A program made the position numbers and the translations under genes. A stretch of 64,000 bases of DNA, taken from NCBI RefSeq assembly GCF_900604355.1, contig NZ_UWOE01000001.1, positions 2,666,001-2,730,000 of the forward strand, read 5' to 3'. The notes beneath the pieces were generated by a model. It saw only the letters and a program-made list of their open reading frames with translations. It ran no database searches and was not told the DNA's origin. This document shows, piece after piece, positions 33,943 through 43,394 of the stretch (position 1 is its first letter; each line of letters begins with the position of its first letter). The stretch comes from Luxibacter massiliensis. GTDB taxonomy: Bacteria; Bacillota; Clostridia; Lachnospirales; Lachnospiraceae.

Positions 33943-34947
33943 TTATTCTTTTTCTTTCTTTCTCTTGAGAATATCAATCAGTACGGCTGCTATCAGGACC
34001 AAACCTGTAATAATCTGCTGCCAGTTTGCGGTAAGTCCGATAAACGGAAGTCCTGTCTTCAACAGACAGATGACAAATACACCTGCGAGCGTCCCCGTTA
34101 TACTTCCAGCTCCGCCGACCATGGATACACCTCCGATGATGGCGCCTCCGATAGCCTCCAGCTCAAATCCCGCGCCACTTCCCGGCTGTACTGTTGAAAA
34201 GATAGCAGAATATGAAATCGCCGCCAAACCTGCAAAAAATCCTGAAATCACATAAGCCATGATATGATAAAACCTTACGTTTACCCCTGATAACCTTGTT
34301 GCTTCTTTATTGCTTCCTATAGCCAGGGTATAACGCCCGATTTTTGTATGGTTCAAAACAAACGTCATAAGAATGACAATCACTATAATCCAGATGAAAC
34401 CAATGGGTATATTCGTACCATCCACCTGTATCTTAAAGATACTTCTGAACCAGCCTCCCGGCGCTGTAGCAGCCGGCCAGGAAATTCCCAATCCGCCTAC
34501 TATGATGGATCCTAATCCACGGGTAATCATACACGTACATAAGGTGGCTAAAAATGGGGGCAAATCCATGATTGCAACAAGGCAGCCATTAAGGACGCCA
34601 ATAGCCACGCCAAGAAGAATACTTACGAGCATCCCTGCCCAAGTGGGCCATCCTTGGATCGTAATCAGATATCCGCCTACCAGTGAGTAACATACAAGGC
34701 CCGTGCCAATAGAAAGGTCAACACCCGCCGTCATCAGGGGAAAAGCAACTCCGATTGCCATCAATGTTATATAATAGGAATAATCAAGGATGCTTACGAT
34801 TGTTGTATATTTTCTAAAATTCGGACTGAGTATGCAGAAAAAGAGAAATAATATAATCACAACCAGAAGAACAATAAATTTCTGCCCTCCCAGCCTGTCA
34901 ATTACTGACCTGTCCCTGCCAGCCGTTTTCGTCATTTTATCTGTCAT
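33943..34947 (-). CDS. Ribose-type sugar ABC permease B
   Basis: A 334-residue RbsC-like membrane protein with eight to ten hydrophobic segments. PLMTAGVDLSIGTGLVCYSL near residue 70 and the cytoplasmic loop AIGSNKEATRLSGVNVRFYH near 215 are the family motifs, and AIGGAIIGGVSMVGGAGSI lies near the end. GGGAGG precedes the ATG, 13 bases after the ATPase stop. It and the other permease of this operon share these motifs and probably form a heterodimer. Confidence 0.88.
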   Translation of the reverse strand: MTDKMTKTAGRDRSVIDRLGGQKFIVLLVVIILFLFFCILSPNFRKYTTIVSILDYSYYITLMAIGVAFPLMTAGVDLSIGTGLVCYSLVGGYLITIQGWPTWAGMLVSILLGVAIGVLNGCLVAIMDLPPFLATLCTCMITRGLGSIIVGGLGISWPAATAPGGWFRSIFKIQVDGTNIPIGFIWIIVIVILMTFVLNHTKIGRYTLAIGSNKEATRLSGVNVRFYHIMAYVISGFFAGLAAISYSAIFSTVQPGSGAGFELEAIGGAIIGGVSMVGGAGSITGTLAGVFVICLLKTGLPFIGLTANWQQIITGLVLIAAVLIDILKRKKEKE

Positions 34948-34960
34948 CTTATTTTCCTCC

Positions 34961-36457
34961 CTACTCTATCTCTCGCGTAGCCAGATTCATAATGTTTTCC
35001 TGTGTTGCCTCGGAAATATCCAGCTCGCCAGTCTTCCTGCCCTCACACATTACGACGATTCTGTCGCTCATACGTAATATTTCCGTCATTTCAGAGGAAA
35101 TCATGATGATGGCTTTTCCGTCTGCTGCAAGCTGATTCATCAATTTATAAATCTCATTCTTGGCTCCGACATCAATACCTCTGGTAGGTTCATCGAATAT
35201 CAGAATATCGCAGTCCCTGGTCAGCCATTTTGCAATAACGACCTTCTGCTGGTTACCGCCTGACAGGTTCACAACAAGCTGCTCCACATCCGGGGTCTTT
35301 GTTGCCAGTGAGTCTACATACTTCTGTGCAACTTCCTTTTCTTTCTTTTTGTCAATAAAAATACCGCTCATATAATTTTCCAGAGTGGCCATTGTGGTAT
35401 TTTCTGCAACTGATTTCTGGACTACAATACCAAATCTCTTTCTGTCCTCTGACAGATACCCAATACCATTTTTAACAGCATCCTGGGGATTATTAATTGT
35501 AACTTTATTGCCATTGATATAAATATTTCCGCTGTCAATAGGGTCTGCCCCAAACAGTGCACGGGCCGTCTCTGTACGCCCTGCGCCCATCAGTCCTGAG
35601 AATCCGAGTATCTCGCCCTTATGAAGCTCAAAGCTGACATCCTGTACCATCTTACCTGCATTCAGGTTCTCGACTTTGAGAACGACCGGCGCATCCTTCG
35701 GCACCATATTCTCTGTCTTAGGATCTTCGTAGATTACACGGCCAACCATCATGTTGATAATGTCATCCTTCGTGCTGTCTTTTGTAATCAGCGTTCCTAC
35801 GTATGTACCGTCCCTCATGACAGTAACACGGTCTGTAATCACCTTAATCTCATCCATACGGTGGGAAATATAAATAATTCCAAGTCCCTTTTCCCGCAGG
35901 TCGCGTATAATCTTAAATAATTCCTGAATCTCTGTCTCTGTCAATGCCGCAGAAGGTTCGTCAAAAACAATGACCTTCGCTTCGTGTGAAATGGCCTTTG
36001 CAATCTCACACATCTGCTGCTTTCCTACTGTAAGCCTGCCCATTGTCTCTTTAGGGTCAATGTCAATATTCATTCTCTGAAAAAGCTTTGCGGCCTCCTC
36101 ATTCATCTTCTTGTCATCAATACGGATACCTTTTTTAAACTCTCTTCCGATAAAAATATTCTGGGCAACTGTCAGATGCCCCAGCATGTTCAATTCCTGA
36201 TGTACAATAACGACCCCTGCTTCCTGGGCTTCTTTTGTACTGCTAAATTCTACTTCTTTTCCCTCGTATGTAATCGTACCCGAGTCTTTCTTATAAATAC
36301 CTGTAAGTACCTTCATCAATGTAGATTTACCGGCACCGTTCTCTCCCATCAGCGCAAGGACTTCACCTTTTCTGACCTCCAGGTTTACGTGATCCAGCGC
36401 GTGGACACCCGGGAAAGATTTATCGATTTCCTTCATAGTTAATATAACTTCGCCCAT
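34961..36457 (-). CDS. Ribose/galactose-type sugar ABC ATPase (duplicated)
   Basis: A 498-residue cytoplasmic protein with two ABC cassettes. Walker A GENGAGKSTLMK, Walker B KVIVFDEPSAALTE and D/H loop YISHRMDE in the first half; a degenerate Walker A (GLMGAGRTETARA), signature LSGGNQQKVVIAKWL and DILIFDEPTRGIDVGAKNEI in the second. Powers import of the monosaccharide delivered by the lipoprotein. Lies between the two permease genes, an unusual order compared with the common ATPase-permease-binding protein set. Confidence 0.9.
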   Translation of the reverse strand: MGEVILTMKEIDKSFPGVHALDHVNLEVRKGEVLALMGENGAGKSTLMKVLTGIYKKDSGTITYEGKEVEFSSTKEAQEAGVVIVHQELNMLGHLTVAQNIFIGREFKKGIRIDDKKMNEEAAKLFQRMNIDIDPKETMGRLTVGKQQMCEIAKAISHEAKVIVFDEPSAALTETEIQELFKIIRDLREKGLGIIYISHRMDEIKVITDRVTVMRDGTYVGTLITKDSTKDDIINMMVGRVIYEDPKTENMVPKDAPVVLKVENLNAGKMVQDVSFELHKGEILGFSGLMGAGRTETARALFGADPIDSGNIYINGNKVTINNPQDAVKNGIGYLSEDRKRFGIVVQKSVAENTTMATLENYMSGIFIDKKKEKEVAQKYVDSLATKTPDVEQLVVNLSGGNQQKVVIAKWLTRDCDILIFDEPTRGIDVGAKNEIYKLMNQLAADGKAIIMISSEMTEILRMSDRIVVMCEGRKTGELDISEATQENIMNLATREIE

Positions 36458-36510
36458 TCTCTTACCCTTGCCTTTCTATAATTTTACTCTCAGATTTCCA
36501 TGTATCATTA

Positions 36511-37485
36511 TTAATTCTTCCTGCGTCTTGCAACAACGTCACTAAATACTGCAACAATAACAATAATACCTGTAATAACAAGCTGATAATCTTTCGTAAA
36601 GCCAAGAGCCAGAATGCCTTCCTGAAGCAGAGCAATGATAAATACGCCGATGACTGTTCCGCTGATAGAAGCAAGTCCCCCTGCCATTGAGGTTCCTCCC
36701 ATTACGCAGCCTGCAATCGCTTCGTTATTATACTGGTCACCGTATCCGGGCTGAACTGTCGTATAGGCTGATACATAGAAAATGGCACCAATGCCCACCA
36801 GCACTCCACAGATTATATATGCGATCATTTCCCATTTTTTAACATTCACACCGGAAAGCCTTACTGCTTCTTTATTGCTTCCCAGAGATAAGATATATCG
36901 TCCAATTCTTGTCTTATTCAAAATAATTGCACAGATAACTGCGATCACAAGGAAGATAATCAGCCCTACCGGAATATTCCCCATCTTTACCAAGTATCTG
37001 TACCATCCGCCCTCCCCTGAAGACTGGGGCCAGCTGACGGACTGAGTTTTTGTATAGACAGATGCGAGTCCTTTTGCAATATTCATGCTTGCCATAGAAG
37101 TGATGAATGCAGGCACAGACCAATATGCCACCAAATATCCATTGAAAATACCGAAAACAAGGCCTACCAGCACGCTGATAACCATAACTGCCGCCATAGG
37201 CACGCCATATGTAATCAGGCTGTATCCTGAGACAAGTGCACAGCAGAACATAACAGGCCCGATAGAGAAATCAATTCCACCAGTCGCGATTACAAAAGTA
37301 ACTCCCAATGATAAGAATCCAAGAAAATATGCATAATTAAGGGCACTCAGAATTCGGTTGATTCCCAGAAAACTCCCCTGCGTCATCGCGCAGAAAAATG
37401 CGTACAGCAGAATCAAAACAAAGCACAAAACAACCCTGTTAAACCCTACCTTTTTTACAAAAGGATTTTGTTTAATCTTTCCCAC
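36511..37485 (-). CDS. Ribose-type sugar ABC permease A
   Basis: A 324-residue RbsC-like permease, first gene of the operon. VTFVIATGGIDFSIGPVMFC and LGSNKEAVRLSGVNVKKWEM are the family motifs; AIAGCVMGGTSMAGGLASI sits near the end. GTG start behind AGGAGGAAG. It is a paralogue of the permease at 33943-34947. Divergent from the small lipoprotein gene; I did not find a convincing promoter for the operon in the 200 bases between. Confidence 0.87.
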   Translation of the reverse strand: MGKIKQNPFVKKVGFNRVVLCFVLILLYAFFCAMTQGSFLGINRILSALNYAYFLGFLSLGVTFVIATGGIDFSIGPVMFCCALVSGYSLITYGVPMAAVMVISVLVGLVFGIFNGYLVAYWSVPAFITSMASMNIAKGLASVYTKTQSVSWPQSSGEGGWYRYLVKMGNIPVGLIIFLVIAVICAIILNKTRIGRYILSLGSNKEAVRLSGVNVKKWEMIAYIICGVLVGIGAIFYVSAYTTVQPGYGDQYNNEAIAGCVMGGTSMAGGLASISGTVIGVFIIALLQEGILALGFTKDYQLVITGIIVIVAVFSDVVARRRKN

Positions 37486-37615
37486 TTTTCTTCCTCCTAC
37501 TTCTTTAATCTTGCTGTTTACAGGAATGTTGCAGCAATTCCCTCATCCCGTCTCAAATGCTGTCCGATGCACCTGTTTCTGCCACAGGCCCCCCCCAGGC
37601 ATACAAAAACAGCTC

Positions 37616-37644
37616 TTGCATTTCCCGGAAAACCTGATTATAAT
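37616..37644 (+). promoter_or_regulatory. Promoter of the small lipoprotein gene
   Basis: TTGCAT (37616-37621), 17-base spacer, TATAAT (37639-37644), 45 bases before the ATG. Confidence 0.7.
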
Positions 37645-37689
37645 ACCACTATCCGCCGCCCCAGAAAGGAGCCGGAAAAGGAGGTAATC

Positions 37690-38211
37690 ATGAAACATTT
37701 ACGTACGTTTTTTTCTGTATCGCTGATTTTAACCCTGGCTGTGTCCACCCTCATGGGATGTCAAAAGCAACCTCAGACTGTCACCTGTCCTTTCACTGAT
37801 ATGACATGGGAGAATTCCGTTGATGATATGACCGCTTCAGAAGGCGATGACTTCACAACTTATGACTCCGTCTATGACGGGACTACATATGTATTCCCCA
37901 AAAATTATCTGGATCTGGAAGGCAGTATAAAGTACATGTATGACGGCGCTGACGAGCTAATGTGCGTTGCCTGGACTTACAGTTCGGAGACAGAAGAGGA
38001 TTTAAAAAACATCTATTCCACAATCCATCAGCAGATTGAGGATACCTATGGCGAAAGCGGGTATAACACAAAACAGCAGACCAATTATGGTGATGTCTGG
38101 CATCTGGAAAATGGAGATATTGTCTTGTCTCTTGTAACAACTGACACCCAGAAAGCCCTTCAATATTCTTATCTGAATCCGAAAGTCTCCAATAAGGAAA
38201 CAGAAAACTAA
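37690..38211 (+). CDS. Small putative lipoprotein of unknown function
   Basis: A 173-residue protein with a lipoprotein signal (MKHLRTFFSVSLILTLAVST then LMGC). The mature part begins QKQPQTVTCPFTDMTWENSVDDM (shown: CPFTDMTWENS) and contains YVFPKNYLDLEGSIKYMYDG and acidic helices; no domain recognised. GGAGGTAATC precedes the ATG; the frame is open upstream but has no start signal. It is the only plus-strand gene between the ABC operon and its likely sensor genes, ending at a bidirectional terminator. Confidence 0.75.
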   Translation: MKHLRTFFSVSLILTLAVSTLMGCQKQPQTVTCPFTDMTWENSVDDMTASEGDDFTTYDSVYDGTTYVFPKNYLDLEGSIKYMYDGADELMCVAWTYSSETEEDLKNIYSTIHQQIEDTYGESGYNTKQQTNYGDVWHLENGDIVLSLVTTDTQKALQYSYLNPKVSNKETEN

Positions 38212-38287
38212 AACAACAAACATTTACAACTAAGATTTGTTTATAGTATATTATTTATTAACTTTTTATTAAATTGAATATTTTACT

Positions 38288-38332
38288 AAAAAAGGTTAAA
38301 AAATTACAGACTGTAATTTTTTAACCTTTTTT
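38288..38332. terminator. Bidirectional terminator
   Basis: A 22-bp perfect inverted repeat (arms AAAAAAGGTTAAAAAATTAC.. and ..GTAATTTTTTAACCTTTTTT, one-base loop) with T-runs on both strands, between the convergent lipoprotein gene and the anchored binding protein gene. Confidence 0.85.
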
Positions 38333-38459
38333 AAATAATTCCAAAAACAGTATTTTCTCTTTCTCCCGGAACTCCCTCTCCCGGCTTGCTGTCTAATTAT
38401 CTTCTCACATTCCCACCCTTCCCATGCCTATTTTATCCCCATATTCTTAACCCATCAGC

Positions 38460-39458
38460 TTACTGCTGGCCTGTAAATGGATACAGAAGCCTCTGGTTTT
38501 CTTCCTCATACATATTGTCTCTTGTTATCAGCTTGCAGCCTACATCCAGATTCTCCTTCGCAGGCCTGCCTTCCAGGACAGCCACAGCCTGCTCTATTCC
38601 CAGGTATCCCATGTTAAAGGGTTTCTGTATAACGATCCCCTGGAATATCCCCTCCTCCAACATCTGGATCTCTTCTATTGAATTGTCAAACCCTACCATC
38701 TGTACCTTGCCGGACAGTCCCAGATCTTTAATGGCCCGCGCCGCCCCCACTGCCGCATATTCATTGGTTCCCATAATTACCTTGATGTCCGGGTAGCGTT
38801 CCATTAAATCCACCGTCAAGGCATACGCCTTATCATAGGAAGAATCACAATATACCACATCCTGCACCTGGCCGGCATAACTGCCAAGGCCGTCCCGCAT
38901 CCCCTGTTCCCGCTCAATAACCGTAGACGCGCCTTTCACATGCCCTACAATCCCAATTTGGGAATCTTCATCCAGCAGGGTCCTTGTAAATTCCCCCAGT
39001 TCCTCACCCGCCAGATAACTGTCTGTCGCCACAATACTATCCGCAATATCCCTGTCAATCACAGAATCAATCAAAATCAGACGAATGTCTCTGTCCACTA
39101 CTTTCTGCAATACTTCAGTTGTCTCCGAATAACTGCAGGGAGATACCAGAATAGCATCCGGTTTCTTTTTAATCACTTCCTCTATCTGCTGAATCTGGCC
39201 TTCCACATCTTCCTCTGATTTTCCTCCCAGAACCTCCAGTTCCACGCCAAATTCTTCTGCCCCCAGCTTAGCCCCTGCTATGAGGGAAGTCCAGAAACCG
39301 TTGGATTCATCAATTGTCTTTGGCATCAGGATAAGCTTATACGTCTTTTTCTCTGTACTCTCAAAATTCAGGAAACTTGCTGCAGCCACTAGCAAAGCAA
39401 TAAATACGCAAAACACAAACAAGGTCGTCATAACTCTTTTACTGGTCAGTTTTTTCAT
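38460..39458 (-). CDS. Membrane-anchored sugar-binding protein linked to a two-component system
   Basis: A 332-residue periplasmic-binding-protein fold (KLILMPKTIDESNGFWTSLI; KPDAILVSPCSYSETTEV; KVQMVGFDNSIEEIQML) behind an N-terminal hydrophobic segment (TTLFVFCVFIALLVAAASFL) with no lipobox cysteine, so it is probably anchored as an uncleaved helix. Its start overlaps the kinase gene by 20 bases. Together with the kinase and regulator it forms a sensing unit: the binding protein would present sugar to the kinase's outer domain. This arrangement recurs in Clostridia next to ribose-type importers. Confidence 0.8.
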   Translation of the reverse strand: MKKLTSKRVMTTLFVFCVFIALLVAAASFLNFESTEKKTYKLILMPKTIDESNGFWTSLIAGAKLGAEEFGVELEVLGGKSEEDVEGQIQQIEEVIKKKPDAILVSPCSYSETTEVLQKVVDRDIRLILIDSVIDRDIADSIVATDSYLAGEELGEFTRTLLDEDSQIGIVGHVKGASTVIEREQGMRDGLGSYAGQVQDVVYCDSSYDKAYALTVDLMERYPDIKVIMGTNEYAAVGAARAIKDLGLSGKVQMVGFDNSIEEIQMLEEGIFQGIVIQKPFNMGYLGIEQAVAVLEGRPAKENLDVGCKLITRDNMYEEENQRLLYPFTGQQ

Positions 39459-41250
39459 TGTCTACTATGCTCTCCAGCGGCACACTTACTGTGGCCACCG
39501 TGCCTACCCCCTTCCTGCTGATATAAGATATCCCATAATCAGCTCCATAATAGAGCTTCAGCCGCTTCTGCACATTCGGCACCCCCACGCCGTTAGATTT
39601 ATGCTCTGTCTTTGTCTCATCAAAAATATGCTGCAATGTCTCATCATCCATCCCAACGCCGTCATCTGCGACTGTTATATATACTTTATTCCCTCTCTCA
39701 TATGCGCGGATATTCAGATGACCTTTTGTCTCTTTATATTTCAGGCCATGGTAAATTGCATTCTCCACAAGAGGCTGGAGTGCAAACTTGATGATCTTAG
39801 TCCCCCTTGTCTCCGGCATCACCTCTATAGAATACTCCAGTTTATCCTTATAACGCATCTTCTGGATAGTCAGATAACTCTCCACATATTCTATCTCCTC
39901 TGACAAAGTAACCTGTTCCTTATCATTACTGATACTTTGGCGCAGCAGCTTCGCCAGCGCAGCCGTCATCAGGACAACCTCCTCATTTTTCCCTGCCTCT
40001 GACATCCAGATAATAGAATCCAGTGTATTATACAGGAAATGAGGGTTAATCTGGGCCTGGAGAGCCCGCATCTCATTTTTTCGTTTCTCCTTCTGCTCAT
40101 AGACGTTTTGTTCCATCAACGTGTGGATACGCTCTGTCATTACATTAAAGGACTTGCTCAGGCTGCCGATTTCATTTTTGGTGGTCACTGCCACATTTGC
40201 CTTATCGAAATGCCCCTCCTCCACCATGCTCATGGAATCCCTGAGCTGCCTGATGGGTTTAGTAATCTCCCTGGAAATAATATTTGAAATCAGAATAACC
40301 CCCAGCAGAAGGCCTGCTGCCACAAGGAGATATAGCATTTGTGCCTGTTTGTTATTCTTAAGCAGCTCCGAGGTATATGCAGCCCCCACAACAGTCCAGC
40401 CTGTCATCTCTGACTTGGAGATGGTATAGAGCTTACTCTCTTCCCCTTCCTTAGTGATCAGATAGTCTGACTCACAAGCCATAATTTCTTCTATATTCTC
40501 TGTTTTCAGGCCCCCGTACATTAGCTGCTGCTTGGGATGATAAATAATGCTTCCGTTGCTGTCCAGGATAAAAATATACCCTTTGTTACCAATATTGTTG
40601 TTATTACACAATTCACTGATTGCACTATAGTTCAAGTCTACAAAAAAGACGCCCTCATTGTCACCTGTCTTATAGTTTACCAATGCCCTGCTTAGTGTAA
40701 TTACCCATTTATAACTGCTCTTAATTACGTTCTGTACATGTGACGGTGAAATGGCTAACCCTGTCTTGGAGTCTAAAGCAGCCTTGTACCAGCTCTCATC
40801 CTTAATATCCACATATTCCGTAAAGTCGTCCTCACCGCTGTTGAGCACGCTCCGCCCATTGTCTGCCACCACTGCGATATTATAAATATCATCCCGGCTG
40901 TCCATAATGGTGGTAAACTGGGATAAAATACGCTGTTTTTCCGCCTCTGCCTCTTCTTCGGGCTGTGTATTATCATATAAATACTGGGATACATCACTGC
41001 TCTTGGCCACAATCGACGAAATATTTACCAGGTAATCCATATAGGAATCAATATCATAATTAACCTGCTTAATAATCTGTGAAGTATAATTAATAGAATT
41101 CTCATAGATTGTATTGTTGGTAAACTTCACAGCAATAAGCAGAAAAATTAACACGGCAATCACCATGAGGACTGAAAAGGATATCATCATTGTACTCTGG
41201 ATGCTCTTAAATCTGGCAAATATAGTTCTCCCTTCCTTTCTTTTCCTCAT
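39439..41250 (-). CDS. Sensor histidine kinase, YesM (LytS-like) family
   Basis: A 603-residue membrane kinase. Transmembrane segment near residues 15-40, a large extracellular double-Cache-like domain (about 45-300), second transmembrane segment (MLYLLVAAGLLLGVILISNI), HAMP (ITKPIRQLRDSM), then the His_kinase core with the phospho-accepting histidine in QINPHFLYNTLDSIIWM and the ATP-binding boxes LQPLVENAIYHGL and ADDGVGMDDETL. Starts three bases past the regulator stop. It would phosphorylate the response regulator encoded upstream. Confidence 0.9.
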   Translation of the reverse strand: MRKRKEGRTIFARFKSIQSTMMISFSVLMVIAVLIFLLIAVKFTNNTIYENSINYTSQIIKQVNYDIDSYMDYLVNISSIVAKSSDVSQYLYDNTQPEEEAEAEKQRILSQFTTIMDSRDDIYNIAVVADNGRSVLNSGEDDFTEYVDIKDESWYKAALDSKTGLAISPSHVQNVIKSSYKWVITLSRALVNYKTGDNEGVFFVDLNYSAISELCNNNNIGNKGYIFILDSNGSIIYHPKQQLMYGGLKTENIEEIMACESDYLITKEGEESKLYTISKSEMTGWTVVGAAYTSELLKNNKQAQMLYLLVAAGLLLGVILISNIISREITKPIRQLRDSMSMVEEGHFDKANVAVTTKNEIGSLSKSFNVMTERIHTLMEQNVYEQKEKRKNEMRALQAQINPHFLYNTLDSIIWMSEAGKNEEVVLMTAALAKLLRQSISNDKEQVTLSEEIEYVESYLTIQKMRYKDKLEYSIEVMPETRGTKIIKFALQPLVENAIYHGLKYKETKGHLNIRAYERGNKVYITVADDGVGMDDETLQHIFDETKTEHKSNGVGVPNVQKRLKLYYGADYGISYISRKGVGTVATVSVPLESIVDNEKTDQ

Positions 41251-41253
41251 GTG

Positions 41254-42858
41254 CTAATTCTCCCTGGCATACTCCTTTGGCGTTTTCCCTGTTATTTTTT
41301 TAAATGCAATACTGAAATAATGGGGGTCACTAAACCCTACTTTCTCGGCGATCTCGTAGTTTTTAAGACTCGTCTGGCACAAGAGCTGCTTTGCCTTCTC
41401 CATCCTGATATTAGTCAGGGCCTCTGTAAACGTCTTCCCTGTCTCCTCTTTAAAAATGCTGCTGAACCGGCTCGTGCTGATATTCAGGTATTCACATATC
41501 AGGTTCAAACCCAAATCCGGGTTATTATAATTCTCCCGAATATATTCCATGGCCATCAATGCCTGCCGTTCTCCGCTGGACTGTGCTGCCCTGCTGACAG
41601 TCTCAAAACCTTTCTTTGCGTATTCCCTTGTCAATTTCATGGCCATATCGAAATTTTTAGCATCTGTGATCTGTGAAACATCGGCATCCCCAAGCTGGAA
41701 ACTCTCGTCCATCTCCCTGGCTGTTTCGTAAATGATACGCAGAACCTGGTGCAGATAAGCGACCGCCTTATTTTTACCCACATAGCCAGATTTCATCCAC
41801 TCCTCCACATGGTCCATTGCATCTTGCAGAACCTCTTCATCCTTACTTTTCAACGCGGAAGCTATATCCCTGAAATCCTGTTCCAGCTCCATGGGATTCC
41901 TGGTTTCGGCAGCTTTCTCACAGTCAAAAATCACCCCATCCCCTTTTGTATACCGGTACTTCAATGCCTCCACCGCCGAATGGTAAGACTTAGACAACTC
42001 TTCCATTGAATCTACATGGATGCCGATCCCCATAGATATACTGAGCTTCATAGTCTGATGGACTGCCTCTTTAATCTCCCTGGAGATTGCTTCTGCCTCT
42101 TCCTCAAACTCCCTGGGCCTGCCTGTATAGAACAAAATACACACCCTATTATCCGAATCTCTGTACACCAGACCGGCCTGATAGTTCCTCACAATCTCAT
42201 CACTGATATTTTCTACCACAAAGGACATCAGGGCACTTTCCTTTTTTAATTCATCATCAATCTCATATAAATCAGAATATACATCTATATCCACCACAGC
42301 AACCCGATAGAATGCCCCCTCAATTGTAATGCCAAATTCCTGCAGCTCACGCAGGCTGGTCTCCACTTCCTGGGTTCCCTGGATCAGCCGCGAAAGTGTC
42401 CTTGACACAATCAAAGATTCATTTTTTGTATAACTGTGGTAAACCTTAGTCAATTCATCTATCTTCTGCTCTTGTTTTCTTTCCCCGTCTAAATTATCTT
42501 TAATCCGAAGTAATACCTCAGATAATTCTTTTGCAGTAACAGGTTTTAAAATATACTCCGCCACTTTATACTGTATGGCCTGCTTCGCATACTCAAAATC
42601 ACTATACCCACTAAAAATTATAACCATAGTCTGGGGGCAATTTTCATAGACATATTTACATAATCCCATCCCGTCTATATAAGGCATCTCTATATCTGTC
42701 AAAACAACATCCACACGTGTCTCTTCCAGAAATTCAATAGCATCTTTCCCATTCTCACAATCTCCTGCCAGCTCAAACCCTAACTGATTCCACTCAATCT
42801 TGGCACTAATAGCCTCCCTGACCAGAATCTCGTCATCCACTAATAATACCTTGTACAC
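41254..42858 (-). CDS. Response regulator, YesN family with AraC DNA-binding domain
   Basis: A 534-residue regulator. Receiver domain with the acidic pocket VLLVDDE and the phospho-aspartate in DVVLTDIEMPYIDG; a middle GGDEF-like-remnant or linker region; C-terminal AraC domain (LGLNLICEYLNISTSRFSSI; NYEIAEKVGFSDPHYFSIAF; KKITGKTPKEY). I start at the GTG (MYKVLLVDDE), eight bases after GGGAGG; the longer ATG frame would contain that Shine-Dalgarno. Probable target: the sugar ABC operon at 32.7-37.5 kb. Confidence 0.9.
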   Translation of the reverse strand: MYKVLLVDDEILVREAISAKIEWNQLGFELAGDCENGKDAIEFLEETRVDVVLTDIEMPYIDGMGLCKYVYENCPQTMVIIFSGYSDFEYAKQAIQYKVAEYILKPVTAKELSEVLLRIKDNLDGERKQEQKIDELTKVYHSYTKNESLIVSRTLSRLIQGTQEVETSLRELQEFGITIEGAFYRVAVVDIDVYSDLYEIDDELKKESALMSFVVENISDEIVRNYQAGLVYRDSDNRVCILFYTGRPREFEEEAEAISREIKEAVHQTMKLSISMGIGIHVDSMEELSKSYHSAVEALKYRYTKGDGVIFDCEKAAETRNPMELEQDFRDIASALKSKDEEVLQDAMDHVEEWMKSGYVGKNKAVAYLHQVLRIIYETAREMDESFQLGDADVSQITDAKNFDMAMKLTREYAKKGFETVSRAAQSSGERQALMAMEYIRENYNNPDLGLNLICEYLNISTSRFSSIFKEETGKTFTEALTNIRMEKAKQLLCQTSLKNYEIAEKVGFSDPHYFSIAFKKITGKTPKEYAREN

Positions 42859-43045
42859 TCTATAATCCTCCCGTAAAAGCGGCATTGAACCCAGATCCTC
42901 GCCAGGGTTCCATCGAAGCCAAGCTGCAAAACAATCTCTAGTCTTCTTGTACGCACTTCAGCCGCATGATTTTTCTTAGCTTCTGTGTAATCTGCACAGG
43001 ACTTTTTATTCTGCAGGAATTATGGCCCATAGAATAAAACATACT

Positions 43046-43070
43046 TTATTGAACATCGGCAGTTCAATAA
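43046..43070. repeat. Dispersed 25-bp palindrome, copy 3
   Basis: TTATTGAA, nine-base centre CATCGGCAG, TTCAATAA, with ATAC/GTAT extending the arms outside. It lies in the untranslated leader of the two-component operon, downstream of its promoter. Nothing else was recognised in 42859-43280. Confidence 0.75.
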
Positions 43071-43086
43071 GTATAACTTAATAGAT

Positions 43087-43116
43087 AGTATACATCAAGT
43101 CACCCTCTTTTTACAA
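43087..43116 (-). promoter_or_regulatory. Candidate promoter of the two-component operon
   Basis: TTGTAA (43111-43116), 18-base spacer, TATACT (43087-43092) on the minus strand, giving a leader of about 220 bases that contains the palindrome at 43046-43070. Confidence 0.5.
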
Positions 43117-43280
43117 TAGTGCACTCTGATTGGATCGGTATATTGAGCCGGCCTGGCTGCATCTCTTAAAGTTTTGTATATTATGCATTAAAAGCCAGGA
43201 GGGATGGCGCTATTTTATTTCATAGAAAGCACATTCCCCGTGCCAAAGGAGAGAACCCCTCCTCAAACTCCCTAGATCAT

Positions 43281-43325
43281 AAAAAGCATGCCCACACAAC
43301 AAAGATTGTATGGCGCATGCCTTTT
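43281..43325 (-). terminator. Terminator of the polyol/ketose operon
   Basis: GGCATGCGCCATACAA pairs with TTGTGTGGGCATGC on the minus strand and is followed by TTTTTATG; about 70 bases past the aldo/keto reductase stop. Confidence 0.8.
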
Positions 43326-43394
43326 CTTTACTATAATGATTCAATATTCCCAATTATTCCAGGAAAAAGCCTTGCCTGCGGCTTCCCTCTGAAA

